This document shows, piece by piece, positions 33,703 through 43,281 of a stretch of DNA of 64,000 bases. The notes under the pieces are model-generated. The model saw only the letters and a list, made by a program, of their open reading frames with translations. It was not told where the DNA came from and searched no databases. Each line of letters begins with the position of its first letter. Positions within the stretch are counted from its first letter, which is position 1. Origin of the DNA: Paenibacillus pabuli NBRC 13638 (GTDB lineage: Bacteria; Bacillota; Bacilli; Paenibacillales; Paenibacillaceae); contig NZ_BCNM01000016.1 of assembly GCF_001514495.1 (NCBI RefSeq), forward strand, positions 1-64,000. Reading direction: 5' to 3'. The position numbers and the translations under genes were made by a program.

Positions 33703-34401
33703 ATGTCTATCAAAGTACTTCTTATAGAAGATGAGAAAAATCTGGCTGACATGATTGCTTTCTTTCTTGAGGAGGAAGGTTACATAACTGAACGGGTTCA
33801 TCACGCACGTGAAGCACTAGAGCTTTTCCCACGATTCCAGCCTGATATCGTAGTGACTGATTTAATGCTGCCTGAGACGGACGGCAATGATCTGGTTGAA
33901 GCATTTCGTCAGCACTCGACTGTACCCATACTGATGATATCGGCCAGCACGATGTTGAATGATCGACTTCGAGCCTTACATAATGGTGCAGATGATTTTC
34001 TATGCAAACCGTTTAGCCTCAAAGAGCTTGATGCACGAATGAAAGCATTATTGCGAAGATCAGCCTTTTCCCACCCGGACCAACCTGCCAAAGTGGACAA
34101 ACCTGCCGAGGTCGCCGGGCATGTCAGTGTGAATGAGTACAGAAGAACCTTATTTGTGGATGGCATTGAAATCGAGGTCACTCATATTGAGTTTGAAATT
34201 ATGAAGGAATTGTACAGGAATCCAGGCAAAGTGTTCACCCGAAACGAACTTATGGACCGCATTAAAGGTTCCGAACGGGCGTACCTGGATCGTACAATCG
34301 ATGTACATATCTCCAGTCTGCGCAAAAAAATTGAACCCGACCCCAAAAATCCAAGGTATATCAAGACGGTTTGGGGAACGGGATATAAATACGTCATTTA
34401 A
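33703..34401 (+). CDS. OmpR/PhoB-type response regulator
   Basis: A 232-residue regulator. The receiver (1-115) has acidic residues in LIEDEKN, the phosphoacceptor in VVTDLMLPETDGND and the switch Lys in DDFLCKPF. A winged-helix domain (about 130-230) ends LRKKIEPDPKNPRYIKTVWG, the PhoB hallmark. The start at 33703 is chosen for CAGGAG at a good distance. A strong terminator follows at 34412-34465. The divergent kinase upstream is the likely partner. Confidence 0.9.
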   Translation: MSIKVLLIEDEKNLADMIAFFLEEEGYITERVHHAREALELFPRFQPDIVVTDLMLPETDGNDLVEAFRQHSTVPILMISASTMLNDRLRALHNGADDFLCKPFSLKELDARMKALLRRSAFSHPDQPAKVDKPAEVAGHVSVNEYRRTLFVDGIEIEVTHIEFEIMKELYRNPGKVFTRNELMDRIKGSERAYLDRTIDVHISSLRKKIEPDPKNPRYIKTVWGTGYKYVI

Positions 34402-34411
34402 TAAATGAAGG

Positions 34412-34465
34412 GCCCTGTCCTCTCTCTGTCATCGTCGCATCGATAGGGTTGAGGACAGGGCTGTT
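34412..34465 (+). terminator. Terminator of the response regulator gene
   Basis: GCCCTGTCCTC (34412-34422) and GAGGACAGGGC (34451-34461) are perfect arms, followed by TGTTTT. The stem overlaps the 3' end of the convergent gene at 34429. Confidence 0.82.
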
Positions 34466-34869
34466 TTGGTTTCATATGCACAGGAATGCAGCCAGCGCTG
34501 AATTTCCATGACCAGCTTTTGCGGCTCTTTTTCTTGCCACAGGACCATCCTCACTACACCAGTGCCCGTAATAAGCTGCAAATGACGCTTGCGAATCAGG
34601 CATTGAAAATCTGTAATTACCAATAACGGAATATGGGGCATGAATGCCCGGATTGCATTTGCTGCTGAGACGGCTTGCCCGGGGTCCTGATAATCAACAA
34701 TGCAGTAACGGGATGCGCCCCATTTCGACCATGCCTCCTCCCCTTTGTTCTTTTCTATGTTGATTGTTGAATCGTTCTGCTTGTCTGACATGTTCTCATA
34801 ATACATTTGAATAATATGGTCATAGGCAATACTACGGTTTCCATCCGAAAGTACTGTAATTGGCTCCAT
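34429..34869 (-). CDS. Receiver-like protein of unknown function
   Basis: A 146-residue protein. The C-terminal half reads like a degenerate receiver: RYCIVDYQDPGQAV in the phosphoacceptor position, then MPHIPLLVITDF as the next strand, but the usual switch lysine is absent (VVRMVLWQEKEPQ instead). The N-terminal 50 residues are polar and Asn/Lys-rich. No DNA-binding domain is seen. It is convergent with the response regulator gene and shares its terminator. The function is unknown, and the receiver reading is a pattern call. Confidence 0.6.
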   Translation of the reverse strand: MEPITVLSDGNRSIAYDHIIQMYYENMSDKQNDSTINIEKNKGEEAWSKWGASRYCIVDYQDPGQAVSAANAIRAFMPHIPLLVITDFQCLIRKRHLQLITGTGVVRMVLWQEKEPQKLVMEIQRWLHSCAYETKTALSSTLSMRR

Positions 34870-35094
34870 CGTTATAACCTCCAGTTATTTCTTTCTCCTT
34901 ATTATGTCAGCTTCCGTTTAAAAATGTTTGTGCGTGAACATGAAAGAAGTGTTAACTCTCTTCGTATTTCTTCACATAACGTGTAAATTTTGCCCAAATA
35001 TTTCGTAGTTTCAACACATTGATGTAAAATAGAGAAATACCCGTGCGATTATGGGGAGATTATGGATGAATCCGGTACAGGAGGTTATGAACCG

Positions 35095-36237
35095 ATGAAT
35101 ATTGTTTCGATTGAACCAACACCCAGTCCGAATACAATGATGCTGCATTTGGATGAGCGTCTGGAGGACGGGATCCGCAAAACATATACGCTGGATAATG
35201 AGCGATCTGCTCCAGCATTTATTCGGCAGATGCTTCATATTCCCGGAGTAAAGAGTGTATTTCATACCACCGACTTCGTAGCCTTGGACCGCAAGGGGAA
35301 TGCAGACTGGTCCGTTATACTTGGCGAAGTTCAGAGCCGTCTGGGTCAGCAAGGCATAGATCTGGACTGGATCGAATCGGAAGATGCCTCTGGTGAGCAC
35401 TTCGGGGAAGCCCAGGTATTTGTTCAATTCTTCAGAGGTGTGCCTATGCAGATTCGGGTCAAAGCAGGTGCCAAAGAAGAGCGGATTTCGCTCTCGGATC
35501 GGTTCGTCAAGGCTGTGACCGAAGTTGCCAGCGCAACGCTGATCAAGGAACGAAAACTGAGTGATTACGGCGTCCGTTACGGGGAGTTGCCTGACATTGC
35601 AAGAGAAGTCGAACAGGAGTTGGAGGCAGCGTATCCACCGGAGCGACTGGAACGAGTGATTCAACAAGCCATTGAGCATGGAACCAATTCCGAAGAATTC
35701 GTGGAACGTCGCCGCCAGTTAGATGGTGCTGAGCTTGAAGAGGCCCTGCTAAGTGAAGACTGGAATGTTCGCTATGCAGCATTGGATGGGATGGAGCCTA
35801 CAGCCGAACGGCTGCCAGTCGTTGCCCGTGCCCTGCATGACAGTAAAATGCAGATCCGTCGCCTTGCTGTCGTATATCTTGGGGATATTCGTACACCGGA
35901 AGCCATGGAACTACTCTACGAAGCACTGAAGGATAGTTCACCCGCTGTTCGCCGCACTGCCGGGGATACCCTCTCCGATATCGGTGACCCTGCGGCAACG
36001 GCAGCCATGACAGCTACGTTAACCGACAAAAGCAAGCTTGTACGCTGGCGTGCTGCGCGTTTCCTGTACGAAGTGGGAACCGAAGAAGCAGAGCAGGCAT
36101 TGCGGAATGCAGCTGAAGACCCTGAGTTTGAAGTCAGTCTGCAAGCCAAGATGGCACTGGAGCGGATTGAATCCGGGGAACAGGCCGCTGGAACCGTGTG
36201 GCAGCAAATGGCTGGACGAAACAAGAAGTCCGAATAG
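35095..36237 (+). CDS. CvfC/YpgR-like protein: NifU-N domain plus HEAT repeats
   Basis: A 380-residue soluble protein. The N-terminal 90 residues (MNIVSIEPTPSPNTM onward) match the NifU N-terminal/scaffold fold. From about residue 215 there are HEAT-like helical repeats (WNVRYAALDGM, MQIRRLAVVYLG, PAVRRTAGDTLSDIGDP, KLVRWRAARFLYEVG). This is the layout of B. subtilis YpgR and staphylococcal conserved virulence factor C. ATG 35095 has AGGAGG ten bases upstream and gives the family N terminus; a longer frame from 35062 is less likely. Biochemical function is not established. Confidence 0.85.
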   Translation: MNIVSIEPTPSPNTMMLHLDERLEDGIRKTYTLDNERSAPAFIRQMLHIPGVKSVFHTTDFVALDRKGNADWSVILGEVQSRLGQQGIDLDWIESEDASGEHFGEAQVFVQFFRGVPMQIRVKAGAKEERISLSDRFVKAVTEVASATLIKERKLSDYGVRYGELPDIAREVEQELEAAYPPERLERVIQQAIEHGTNSEEFVERRRQLDGAELEEALLSEDWNVRYAALDGMEPTAERLPVVARALHDSKMQIRRLAVVYLGDIRTPEAMELLYEALKDSSPAVRRTAGDTLSDIGDPAATAAMTATLTDKSKLVRWRAARFLYEVGTEEAEQALRNAAEDPEFEVSLQAKMALERIESGEQAAGTVWQQMAGRNKKSE

Positions 36238-36380
36238 GCCTTTTGATTCACATCCAACAATTGTTATTGCACTGGAATACCATGAGCGTTATACTGATTG
36301 TCTGTTTACTATACAGAACATGGAGTGTTACGTTCTGTTATTTTAACTTCATAGACAATAGATACACCTCATCCATAGAT

Positions 36381-36560
36381 GGTGAGGTAGAGGTCGCGGG
36401 TGCGATCAGTACGCTGAAGGAGGCGCTAAGGAGCCGCTTATGAATTCAGCCGAAAGGTGCACCCGCCGAAGCCCGCAGGACGTTCCTTACGTTGTCCAGC
36501 GCGGCTGGGGCTGTTGCCGAAAGGCGCAGAACTGTCACGGAAGAATAAGGTGCCTTCTAC
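36381..36560 (+). ncRNA. Lysine riboswitch (L box)
   Basis: The conserved L-box blocks occur in order: GAGGTAGAGGTCGCG (36384-36398), CGATCAGTA, GCCGAAAGGTGC, CTGGGGCTGTTGCCGAAAGG and GAACTGTCACGGA. A terminator follows at 36631-36658, then the lysP-type gene. Lysine binding should favour the terminator and turn the permease off. The 5' and 3' limits of helix P1 are approximate. Confidence 0.9.
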
Positions 36561-36630
36561 GGAAGGTATGAATTCTTCTGTGTTGAGCTATCTTAAACAT
36601 TTGGGACAAGGTGCGGACGATTGATATAGA

Positions 36631-36658
36631 GACCGCGGGCTGATGCCTGCGGTCTTTT
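36631..36658 (+). terminator. Riboswitch terminator
   Basis: GACCGCGGGC (36631-36640) pairs with GCCTGCGGTC (36645-36654), one G-T wobble, then TTTT. It lies between the lysine aptamer and the permease gene. Confidence 0.85.
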
Positions 36659-36714
36659 GTGTTATGTCGTCAAGGATCAGATATTATCAGTACGCTGAAT
36701 GAAGGAGTGTTTCC

Positions 36715-38181
36715 ATGCAAGACCGCAACAACCAAACAACAAAAGGGCCTTCCTTGAAAAAAGGTCTGCGCGCACGTCATATGACCATGATTGCCCTGGG
36801 GGGCTCCATAGGTACAGGATTGTTCCTCGCCAGCGGCACCGCCATCTCCACTGCCGGACCCGGCGGTGCACTGATTGCATACGCGGCTGTCGGCATCATG
36901 GTCTTTTTCTTAATGACCAGTCTCGGAGAACTGGCTACCTTCATGCCCGATTCCGGTTCCTTCAATACGTATGCTGCCCGGTTCGTCGATCCAGCTCTTG
37001 GGTTCGCCATGGGTTGGAACTTCTGGTACAACTGGGCCGTTACCATTGCGGCTGAGCTTGCTGCCGCAACCGTGCTCATTAAATACTGGTTCCCCGACAG
37101 CTCATCAATGCTGTGGAGTCTGCTGTTTCTTGTTTTGATCTTTGCCCTGAATGTGCTGTCCGTTAAAGGATACGGCGAATCCGAATACTGGTTCGCCATT
37201 ATCAAAGTGACGACGGTCATCATCTTCCTGACCGTTGGCGTGCTCATGATCTTCGGTATTATGGGTGGAGAAGCCGTTGGGTTTAGTAACTTTACAATAG
37301 GGGATGCACCCTTCCATGGCGGATTCTTCGCGGTTCTTGGAGTATTTATGGCCGCCGGGTTCTCTTTCCAGGGAACCGAGCTCATTGGTGTTGCAGCCGG
37401 TGAAAGTGAAAACCCGCGTGAAAATGTTCCCCGTGCCATTCGGCAAGTGTTCTGGCGGATTCTGATTTTTTACATTCTGGCGATTACAGTCATCAGTCTG
37501 ATCATTCCTTACACACATCCGAATCTGCTCAAAGGGGATCTGAAAAACATCGGGGTCAGTCCATTTACTCTTGTCTTCGAAAAGGCAGGTCTGGCCATTG
37601 CCGCTTCGGTCATGAATGCTGTTATTCTGACTTCTGTACTGTCAGCCGGGAATTCAGGCATGTACGCCTCCAGTCGGGTCTTGTATGCTCTTGCCCGTGA
37701 CGGCAAGGCACCTCGCTTCCTGGCACGGCTGAACAAAAAGGGCATTCCAATGAACGCCCTGCTTCTGACTACAGCAGTGGGTATGCTGGCCTTTCTGGCC
37801 TCCCTGTTCGGTGATGGTATTGTATACACATGGTTACTCAATGCATCCGGTATGTGTGGATTCATTACCTGGCTTGGCATTGCCGTTAGCCATTACCGCT
37901 TCCGCCGTGCCTATGTGGCTCAAGGACGTGATCTGAACGATCTGCCCTACCGTGCACGCTGGTTCCCGTTTGGTCCAATCTTTGCCTTTGTACTCTGTAT
38001 CATCGTGATCATCGGTCAGAATTATCAGGCGTTCACGGGTGATCAGATTGATTGGAGCGGGGCACTCGTTGCTTACTTGAGCGTACCCTTGTTCCTTGTG
38101 TTATGGCTGGGTTACAAATTTATTAAAAAAACCAAAGTCGTACCACTTCAGGAATGTGACTTTACACCGTCAGCGGATTGA
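36715..38181 (+). CDS. lysP: Lysine permease, LysP-type APC family
   Basis: A 488-residue APC-superfamily transporter with 12 predicted helices. It has the amino acid permease opening GLRARHMTMIALGGSIGTGLF and GSFNTYAARFVDPALGFAMGW. The L-box riboswitch in its leader points to lysine as the substrate, more directly than the sequence itself does. It imports lysine with protons across the cell membrane. A GGAGTG ribosome site lies close to ATG 36715. A strong terminator ends the transcript. Confidence 0.9.
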   Translation: MQDRNNQTTKGPSLKKGLRARHMTMIALGGSIGTGLFLASGTAISTAGPGGALIAYAAVGIMVFFLMTSLGELATFMPDSGSFNTYAARFVDPALGFAMGWNFWYNWAVTIAAELAAATVLIKYWFPDSSSMLWSLLFLVLIFALNVLSVKGYGESEYWFAIIKVTTVIIFLTVGVLMIFGIMGGEAVGFSNFTIGDAPFHGGFFAVLGVFMAAGFSFQGTELIGVAAGESENPRENVPRAIRQVFWRILIFYILAITVISLIIPYTHPNLLKGDLKNIGVSPFTLVFEKAGLAIAASVMNAVILTSVLSAGNSGMYASSRVLYALARDGKAPRFLARLNKKGIPMNALLLTTAVGMLAFLASLFGDGIVYTWLLNASGMCGFITWLGIAVSHYRFRRAYVAQGRDLNDLPYRARWFPFGPIFAFVLCIIVIIGQNYQAFTGDQIDWSGALVAYLSVPLFLVLWLGYKFIKKTKVVPLQECDFTPSAD

Positions 38182-38188
38182 ATATCCC

Positions 38189-38232
38189 AAACGGGCAGCG
38201 TTCTTTCCAATGGAAAGGTCGCTGCCCGTTTG
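38189..38232 (+). terminator. Terminator of lysP
   Basis: AAACGGGCAGCG (38189-38200) and CGCTGCCCGTTT (38220-38231) are perfect 12-base arms. They pair around a TTTCC-AATGG-AAA loop. Confidence 0.85.
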
Positions 38233-38253
38233 GTTTGTCGAGACTTCATCTTC

Positions 38254-38282
38254 CTAAAAAAGGACGCTCATCACTGAGCGCC
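38254..38282 (-). terminator. Terminator of the transglutaminase-like gene
   Basis: GGACGCTC (38262-38269) pairs with GAGCGCCC-type arm at 38276-38282 with minor mismatch. A-run 38256-38261 gives the T-run on the minus strand. Confidence 0.72.
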
Positions 38283-38325
38283 CATACCCATCGTTATATA
38301 TAATCATGACACAGTCTGTTTGCTG

Positions 38326-39453
38326 TTACATGGTCCAGGTAATCTTCACACGCAGATCTATGGTATCCTCCATGTTGGACACGTAATACGATATCGACTT
38401 CATGCCAAGCTGATACAAATCCTGCAAATCCTCTACTAGTCCCGTTTCGGTTCCCTTGTATCTGAAAGTCAAAGAGGTTCCGCCATCCTTGAGTACACTT
38501 TGAACTTTGGTTTTTAGTGCAGAATGGCCACTAACCGCATCGCTTTCGTCATAGAGCGAATATTCCAGTGCATGATACAGCTTCTGATATGCGGTTGCTT
38601 TGCTGCCTCCCGCCTTCACCAAAGTTTGCAAAGCTTCACGATAAGGGGCAGATGCAGCAGGGTATTTGCCTTTGGCTGTCCAGACATGGTCGCGTGCCAT
38701 CTCATTATCACTGAGCAAATAATAACTGTGACTTACCTTGCCCTTACGGTCAGGAGTAGGATCATCCCACGTCGTGTCCATATGGTACCACTTGCCATCC
38801 AGCTTGACGAGATTCCAGGCGTGTAATTGCTCTCCAGCCGTTCCTTCCACAATCCGGTTTTCTATACCCACCTGCTCCAGCATGCGATATGCCAGCAGTG
38901 AATATCCCTGGCATACGGTACTGCCAGTAACAAGTCCATCATACGCGGTATATTTCTTCAAGGAGGTATCGTAGGAAAGATTAAGCACAATCCAGTCATG
39001 AATGGCTTTGACCTTCTCATGATTGGTCATTCGAGGCACGATGATCTCTTTCAACACATTGGTTACCTTACGGTTCACATAATCGGTCTGTTCCTTCGTT
39101 TCCCGATAGGCCAGTTTTACATGTACCTCAGCGGATACGTTGGAGCCTTTATAGTTAAATGCATAACTTTTAACGGTATATTGGATATAGGGATCGCTGG
39201 TCATCGCTTCGTCAATGGAACTCTGCAACTGTTTCTTGAGGCCTTTCACATTACCTTTGTATGTAAAAACAAGTTCCTCCGTTCGCTGTGACATCGCAGT
39301 AAGCAATGTCTCTCGAAGATCGGTATTCGTGGATATGTCTGATGTTCCCGATGCTGCATATAGCTGATCCAGATCGATCGCATGCGGCAGCGCCACAGCA
39401 ACCAGACAGCCAGCCAAAAGCAGGGTTATCACTCGTTTTCCATGCTTGCCCAT
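38326..39453 (-). CDS. Secreted transglutaminase-like protein
   Basis: A 375-residue protein with a signal peptide (ITLLLAGCLVAVALPHA, cleavage near YAAS). The transglutaminase-like core has the triad: Cys in GSTVCQGYSLLAYRML, His in EQLHAWNLVKLDGKW and Asp in HMDTTWDDP. Similar proteins act as secreted peptidases or cross-linkers at the wall. The N- and C-terminal parts resemble each other (ELVFTYKGNVKGLKKQLQ and SLTFRYKGTETGLVEDL), suggesting a duplicated flanking module. AGAGGTGG precedes the ATG. Confidence 0.82.
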   Translation of the reverse strand: MGKHGKRVITLLLAGCLVAVALPHAIDLDQLYAASGTSDISTNTDLRETLLTAMSQRTEELVFTYKGNVKGLKKQLQSSIDEAMTSDPYIQYTVKSYAFNYKGSNVSAEVHVKLAYRETKEQTDYVNRKVTNVLKEIIVPRMTNHEKVKAIHDWIVLNLSYDTSLKKYTAYDGLVTGSTVCQGYSLLAYRMLEQVGIENRIVEGTAGEQLHAWNLVKLDGKWYHMDTTWDDPTPDRKGKVSHSYYLLSDNEMARDHVWTAKGKYPAASAPYREALQTLVKAGGSKATAYQKLYHALEYSLYDESDAVSGHSALKTKVQSVLKDGGTSLTFRYKGTETGLVEDLQDLYQLGMKSISYYVSNMEDTIDLRVKITWTM

Positions 39454-39544
39454 GAAAGGATACCACCTCTCTTTGCAAAATTCTCATGCCTCATTGTATC
39501 ACAAAACGGAATGACGGCAGGGTTCTAGTTTTGTCGAAAAGCAT

Positions 39545-39575
39545 CAAAAGAGACCTTCCACAGAAGGCCCCCTTG
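39545..39575 (-). terminator. Weak terminator after the YcdB/SLH gene
   Basis: GACCTTC (39552-39558) and GAAGGCC (39563-39569) form a short stem, followed on the minus strand by CTCTTTTG. Confidence 0.4.
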
Positions 39576-39656
39576 TCTTCGGTAACATAACCCGGAATCT
39601 GCCCGTTATTCTCATCATATGATTGTTCCGGGCATTTATGCAACTCGTTTCCATCA

Positions 39657-42056
39657 TTAATACAGACGACTTCCGTTCATAAAGGTATCCGTCTTGCCCT
39701 GAAGTTTGGCAAGCCGTTCCAATACCTGTGCCGCTTCGGCAACCGTCACTTTACGTGCAGGCATAAAGCGGCCTTCGATCGAAGGCAACAATCCCAGCTT
39801 GATGCTAAGGGAGACAGCTCCCTTATTGTTGACCGCACTGGCATCTGCCAGGTTCGGAAGATCTGAAGGCAATGTGTAGAATCCGGCTAATTTCTCATAG
39901 CGCAATATGCGCACGAGCAATACGGCCAACTCTTCACGAGTCATCTCCTCTTCGGGATTCAACTTCGACTTGGGATCGGCACCCGCTAACCAGCGCTGAT
40001 CGATCAACGTACGGACCGCTTGGTAATATGGGCTTTCCGGAGTAATGTCAGCATACAGATTGCCTTCCCCATCTCCGCTGTAATACACATCCAAATTGGG
40101 ATTAACTGCTTTGGCCAGATAGGTGAACCAATCTCCCTTGGTGATGACCCTGTCCGGGAAAACACGTCCCTGTTCATCGGCAACAAGTACACCATGCTGT
40201 ACCATACTCTGAAGATCAGATTCGGCGGCATGCCCCTTAATATCGCTGATTGTAACTTGGACTGTTCCACTTGTGCTGCCGTACATCGCTTTCCATTCTC
40301 CTGTATTGGCATCAAGCACTTCATACGTGATACCAGTCAACAGACTGTCTTTACGGGTAGGCATGTAAGCAAGCTTCACTCCCACAGGAACAGACTCACC
40401 GTTACCCATGCCGAAACCTCCATACCGTGAGTAGGCCAGTACCAATTTGAATTCTTCAAGGTAGGTAGCTTTAGCTTTCTCATAGCTGATAGCCGGTTGA
40501 ACATCCGTTGGCAGTTGCTCTGGGGTTGCAGCAACCATCGAATAATATTCATTGATCGTTCCATCATTGGAGACTTGAATCTGAACCGTATCATCCTTAA
40601 CCATAATTCCGTTCAGATACCGCTGAAATATAAACGTTCGTGCGTTGTCCAATTCAAGGACCGTTGAAAGTCGGAATTGCTTGCTTGCATCCGGCACCAG
40701 GGAGATGACTGTATTGACAGCCAGTTTCTCCGCCTGAGATTTGGTCACGGTCTTGCCCTTCACTTCCGTATCCGACTTCTCCTGCTCCATGCCCGGCATT
40801 ATGCGCTGATTAATGTTCACACTGTAGATCTGTCCGGTTGCCGCATCCACTTGTGCTGATATGTCTCTCATGAACATATAAGATGCACTTGCATTGCGGT
40901 TACTCCAGCTCAGGCTCCAAACCTGGTTGTTAAGGCTCCCAAAACTCCCTTTGGTTAACTGGCTATAATCTAATTGATAACCTTCCGGAATCTTAAAACT
41001 TTTTTTGACCAGCTTCTCTGCCTGCTGAGCATTCAGTTTCGGTCCCGTATTCGGTGTAAAAGCCGCTGCACTGCCTTGTAGTGGTTTGTCCTCCTGCGAA
41101 ACGTCCTGGACAATGGCTTCACCTGTCATGCTGTCGATCCGATCCAGTGTATCCGCATCGAGTGGAGTAACACTTGAGTTCTTCGGTGTGTATCCTAAGT
41201 AATACTTTTGGCCTTTACGGGGAGAAAAACGCTCTTCGCTAATATAGGCCAATTGAATATCGAACTCTTTCTCGAATTTCTGCTGAGCCTGATCGCCTGG
41301 AATGGCCGCCTTTGATGATGGATATTCAGCTCCAATGGTAGTTCGTGAATATCCTGTCACTAATCCGCTCTGATCCACACTTATGTAGGCTGTTTCAGCC
41401 TCAGATACCAAGCCTTCATGTTTCAACTGATAGCTGTAAGTATACTCTGTTCGGCCAAACAGGGATTGCTGCACACTGTTCGCATATTGATCAGCAACGG
41501 CAACAAAACCAGCTGCCTGCAGATTTGGAATTGCCTTGTACAGAAACTCATCTGCCTGCTTTTTCGCTTCGGTCTTTGTCAATTTCGTCTCCGAATCGGA
41601 AACTTGCCTTTCCAATAACTCAGAAGGCAAATGTACACTTAACACTTCCCCCGTGACTGCATGTACCGTTGCGCTGAATCCGGTGGAACGGTTTCCTTCA
41701 CGCAGTTCAAATCCAATATCCCATGCTTTATAATCCGGTGGTGGAAAAGAATGGGGTGAATCAAATCGTGCAGATGAGATCGTCGCCTTTTCTAGCAAAG
41801 GAAATAATTTCAGTATATTCTCGCTCGCTTGCTTGGAGGAGATGTTGGCTCCTTCAGGCACCTCGTTGTCTATTATTCCAAGTTGTTGTTCACTTTCCCC
41901 CGCTGCGGCTTCGGTTACCTGTTCCGCTGTCGCTGCCGACGCGCTGCCTGCAAACCCTGGTGACTGTGATGCCAGAAGCAATGTGGCCATGGCTGCTGTA
42001 GCCGCTTTAGCTGTAAACATTTTGAATCGTACATTCAAATTCCAATTAAAACTCAA
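39657..42056 (-). CDS. Surface protein with YcdB/YcdC repeats and SLH domains
   Basis: A protein of about 799 residues. TTG 42056 with GGGAGAGG seven bases upstream gives a signal peptide (TAKAATAAMATLLLASQ, cleavage near GSASA). The body has four to five PepSY/YcdB-like repeats, with phrases such as SAATVHAVTGEVLSVHLP, and DRIDSMTGEAIVQ and DAATGQIYSVNIN. The last 190 residues are SLH-like modules (GWLAGADPKSKLNPEEEMTRE-type and KVTVAEAAQVLERL), which anchor proteins to the wall. Its function is probably extracellular and unknown. A longer frame to 42110 lacks a ribosome site. Confidence 0.82.
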   Translation of the reverse strand: MSFNWNLNVRFKMFTAKAATAAMATLLLASQSPGFAGSASAATAEQVTEAAAGESEQQLGIIDNEVPEGANISSKQASENILKLFPLLEKATISSARFDSPHSFPPPDYKAWDIGFELREGNRSTGFSATVHAVTGEVLSVHLPSELLERQVSDSETKLTKTEAKKQADEFLYKAIPNLQAAGFVAVADQYANSVQQSLFGRTEYTYSYQLKHEGLVSEAETAYISVDQSGLVTGYSRTTIGAEYPSSKAAIPGDQAQQKFEKEFDIQLAYISEERFSPRKGQKYYLGYTPKNSSVTPLDADTLDRIDSMTGEAIVQDVSQEDKPLQGSAAAFTPNTGPKLNAQQAEKLVKKSFKIPEGYQLDYSQLTKGSFGSLNNQVWSLSWSNRNASASYMFMRDISAQVDAATGQIYSVNINQRIMPGMEQEKSDTEVKGKTVTKSQAEKLAVNTVISLVPDASKQFRLSTVLELDNARTFIFQRYLNGIMVKDDTVQIQVSNDGTINEYYSMVAATPEQLPTDVQPAISYEKAKATYLEEFKLVLAYSRYGGFGMGNGESVPVGVKLAYMPTRKDSLLTGITYEVLDANTGEWKAMYGSTSGTVQVTISDIKGHAAESDLQSMVQHGVLVADEQGRVFPDRVITKGDWFTYLAKAVNPNLDVYYSGDGEGNLYADITPESPYYQAVRTLIDQRWLAGADPKSKLNPEEEMTREELAVLLVRILRYEKLAGFYTLPSDLPNLADASAVNNKGAVSLSIKLGLLPSIEGRFMPARKVTVAEAAQVLERLAKLQGKTDTFMNGSRLY

Positions 42057-42215
42057 ATCTGGACCTCTCCCTTCAATTTCATACCAGGATGCATACAAAT
42101 AACCTCGCATGAATATTGCCAGTCTATTCTATGATACCATAAGCTTCCTTTTTAATCGTCATTTTCCCAACAAATTTACAAATGAGAATTTTTGCAAATC
42201 ATCATGAACAGCAAA

Positions 42216-42240
42216 AAAACGCCAACACGGTTGGCGTTTC
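42216..42240 (-). terminator. Terminator of the 42311-43207 hydrolase
   Basis: AAACGCCAA (42217-42225) and TTGGCGTTT (42231-42239) are perfect arms, with an A-run before them giving T-run on the minus strand. Confidence 0.85.
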
Positions 42241-42310
42241 AACAATCAGCCTGAACATCAAGTGGGCTGAATTTTCCCTTATTGGCGTTCGGTATAACAG
42301 ATTCATTGGA

Positions 42311-43207
42311 CTAAGACTGCACCTGAACATACTTTTTCAAAAATGGGATGACTGCTTCCCAGAATGCGGGATCTTCTTCCGAACAGCTATGTCCCCCACT
42401 ATTGACCCACAGATGTTCCACAGGCGGATCAGCCTTGGACATAAAATATTCAAGCTCGCTCGGAGGAATAAAATTGTCTCCTATGGAATGAACCATAAGC
42501 ATTGGCAGCTGCATTCCCTTGCGCCGCTCATTCAGCAGCATCACCGGCTCGCGCTGGCGATACGTTTTCAGAGATTCACCAAGCCGCCAAAACCAGATTC
42601 GCGGAATCAGCTGGGCCAGTGGAAACAGAGGCAGACGTCGACGTCTTAGCTCCGAACTGACAATAACCTCGAATTGGGATGGCATGGAATCCGTAATCAC
42701 CGCTGATACAGCAATTCCCTCCGTCACGGCAAGAATCGTGCCCAGCCCGCCCAGAGAATGCCCCAGCACACCGATCGCAGCAGAATCAACTTCCGGACGA
42801 GAAGATACATACTGTAAAGCGGATAACAAATCGTCACGGAAGAGGTAAGCTGAGGCTGCTTTGACCGGGTCGCTGGCTCCATGGCTGCGAACATCATACA
42901 TAAACAGGGCATACCCTGCTTCCCAGATGGGCCGTGCATAACGAAGGACTCGTGAGCGATTGGAGCCCCAGCCGTGCGCAATAATGACCAGCGGCCATGG
43001 TTTCGGGGCACTAGCTTCAGCAGGAATAAACCAACCGTGTACCCGGCCGCCACCACTGTCAAAGGTTATGTCTTCAAAAGGCATGGGTGGTGTGAGCGTA
43101 ATCGGAATCTTTTTGGGGGTCTGACTCTTCACGGCCGCCTTCCATAAACCACCCGCCGTAACGGCTGCAACAGCAATCACGCCGCCAATCATTGTTTTAG
43201 CTTTCAC
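42311..43207 (-). CDS. Membrane-anchored alpha/beta hydrolase
   Basis: The 298-residue protein has an N-terminal helix (MIGGVIAVAAVTAGGLWKAA), probably a membrane anchor or signal. The hydrolase core has IIAHGWGSNRSR, a YDVRSHGASD turn, the nucleophile GHSLGG and a C-terminal HSCSEE. This resembles the YqkD/BAAT-type serine hydrolases. The substrate is unknown. It is monocistronic, with its own terminator. Confidence 0.82.
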   Translation of the reverse strand: MKAKTMIGGVIAVAAVTAGGLWKAAVKSQTPKKIPITLTPPMPFEDITFDSGGGRVHGWFIPAEASAPKPWPLVIIAHGWGSNRSRVLRYARPIWEAGYALFMYDVRSHGASDPVKAASAYLFRDDLLSALQYVSSRPEVDSAAIGVLGHSLGGLGTILAVTEGIAVSAVITDSMPSQFEVIVSSELRRRRLPLFPLAQLIPRIWFWRLGESLKTYRQREPVMLLNERRKGMQLPMLMVHSIGDNFIPPSELEYFMSKADPPVEHLWVNSGGHSCSEEDPAFWEAVIPFLKKYVQVQS

Positions 43208-43281
43208 TGGGCCTCACTCCTCTCCGGTCTATGGCGTAACTCCATCATACAGCTACAAGATCAACAGAACGTTAATCCACA

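Noticed and set aside
39590..39640. Long inverted repeat TGCCCG/CGGGCA as a terminator
   Set aside because: There is no T-run, and the loop is long.
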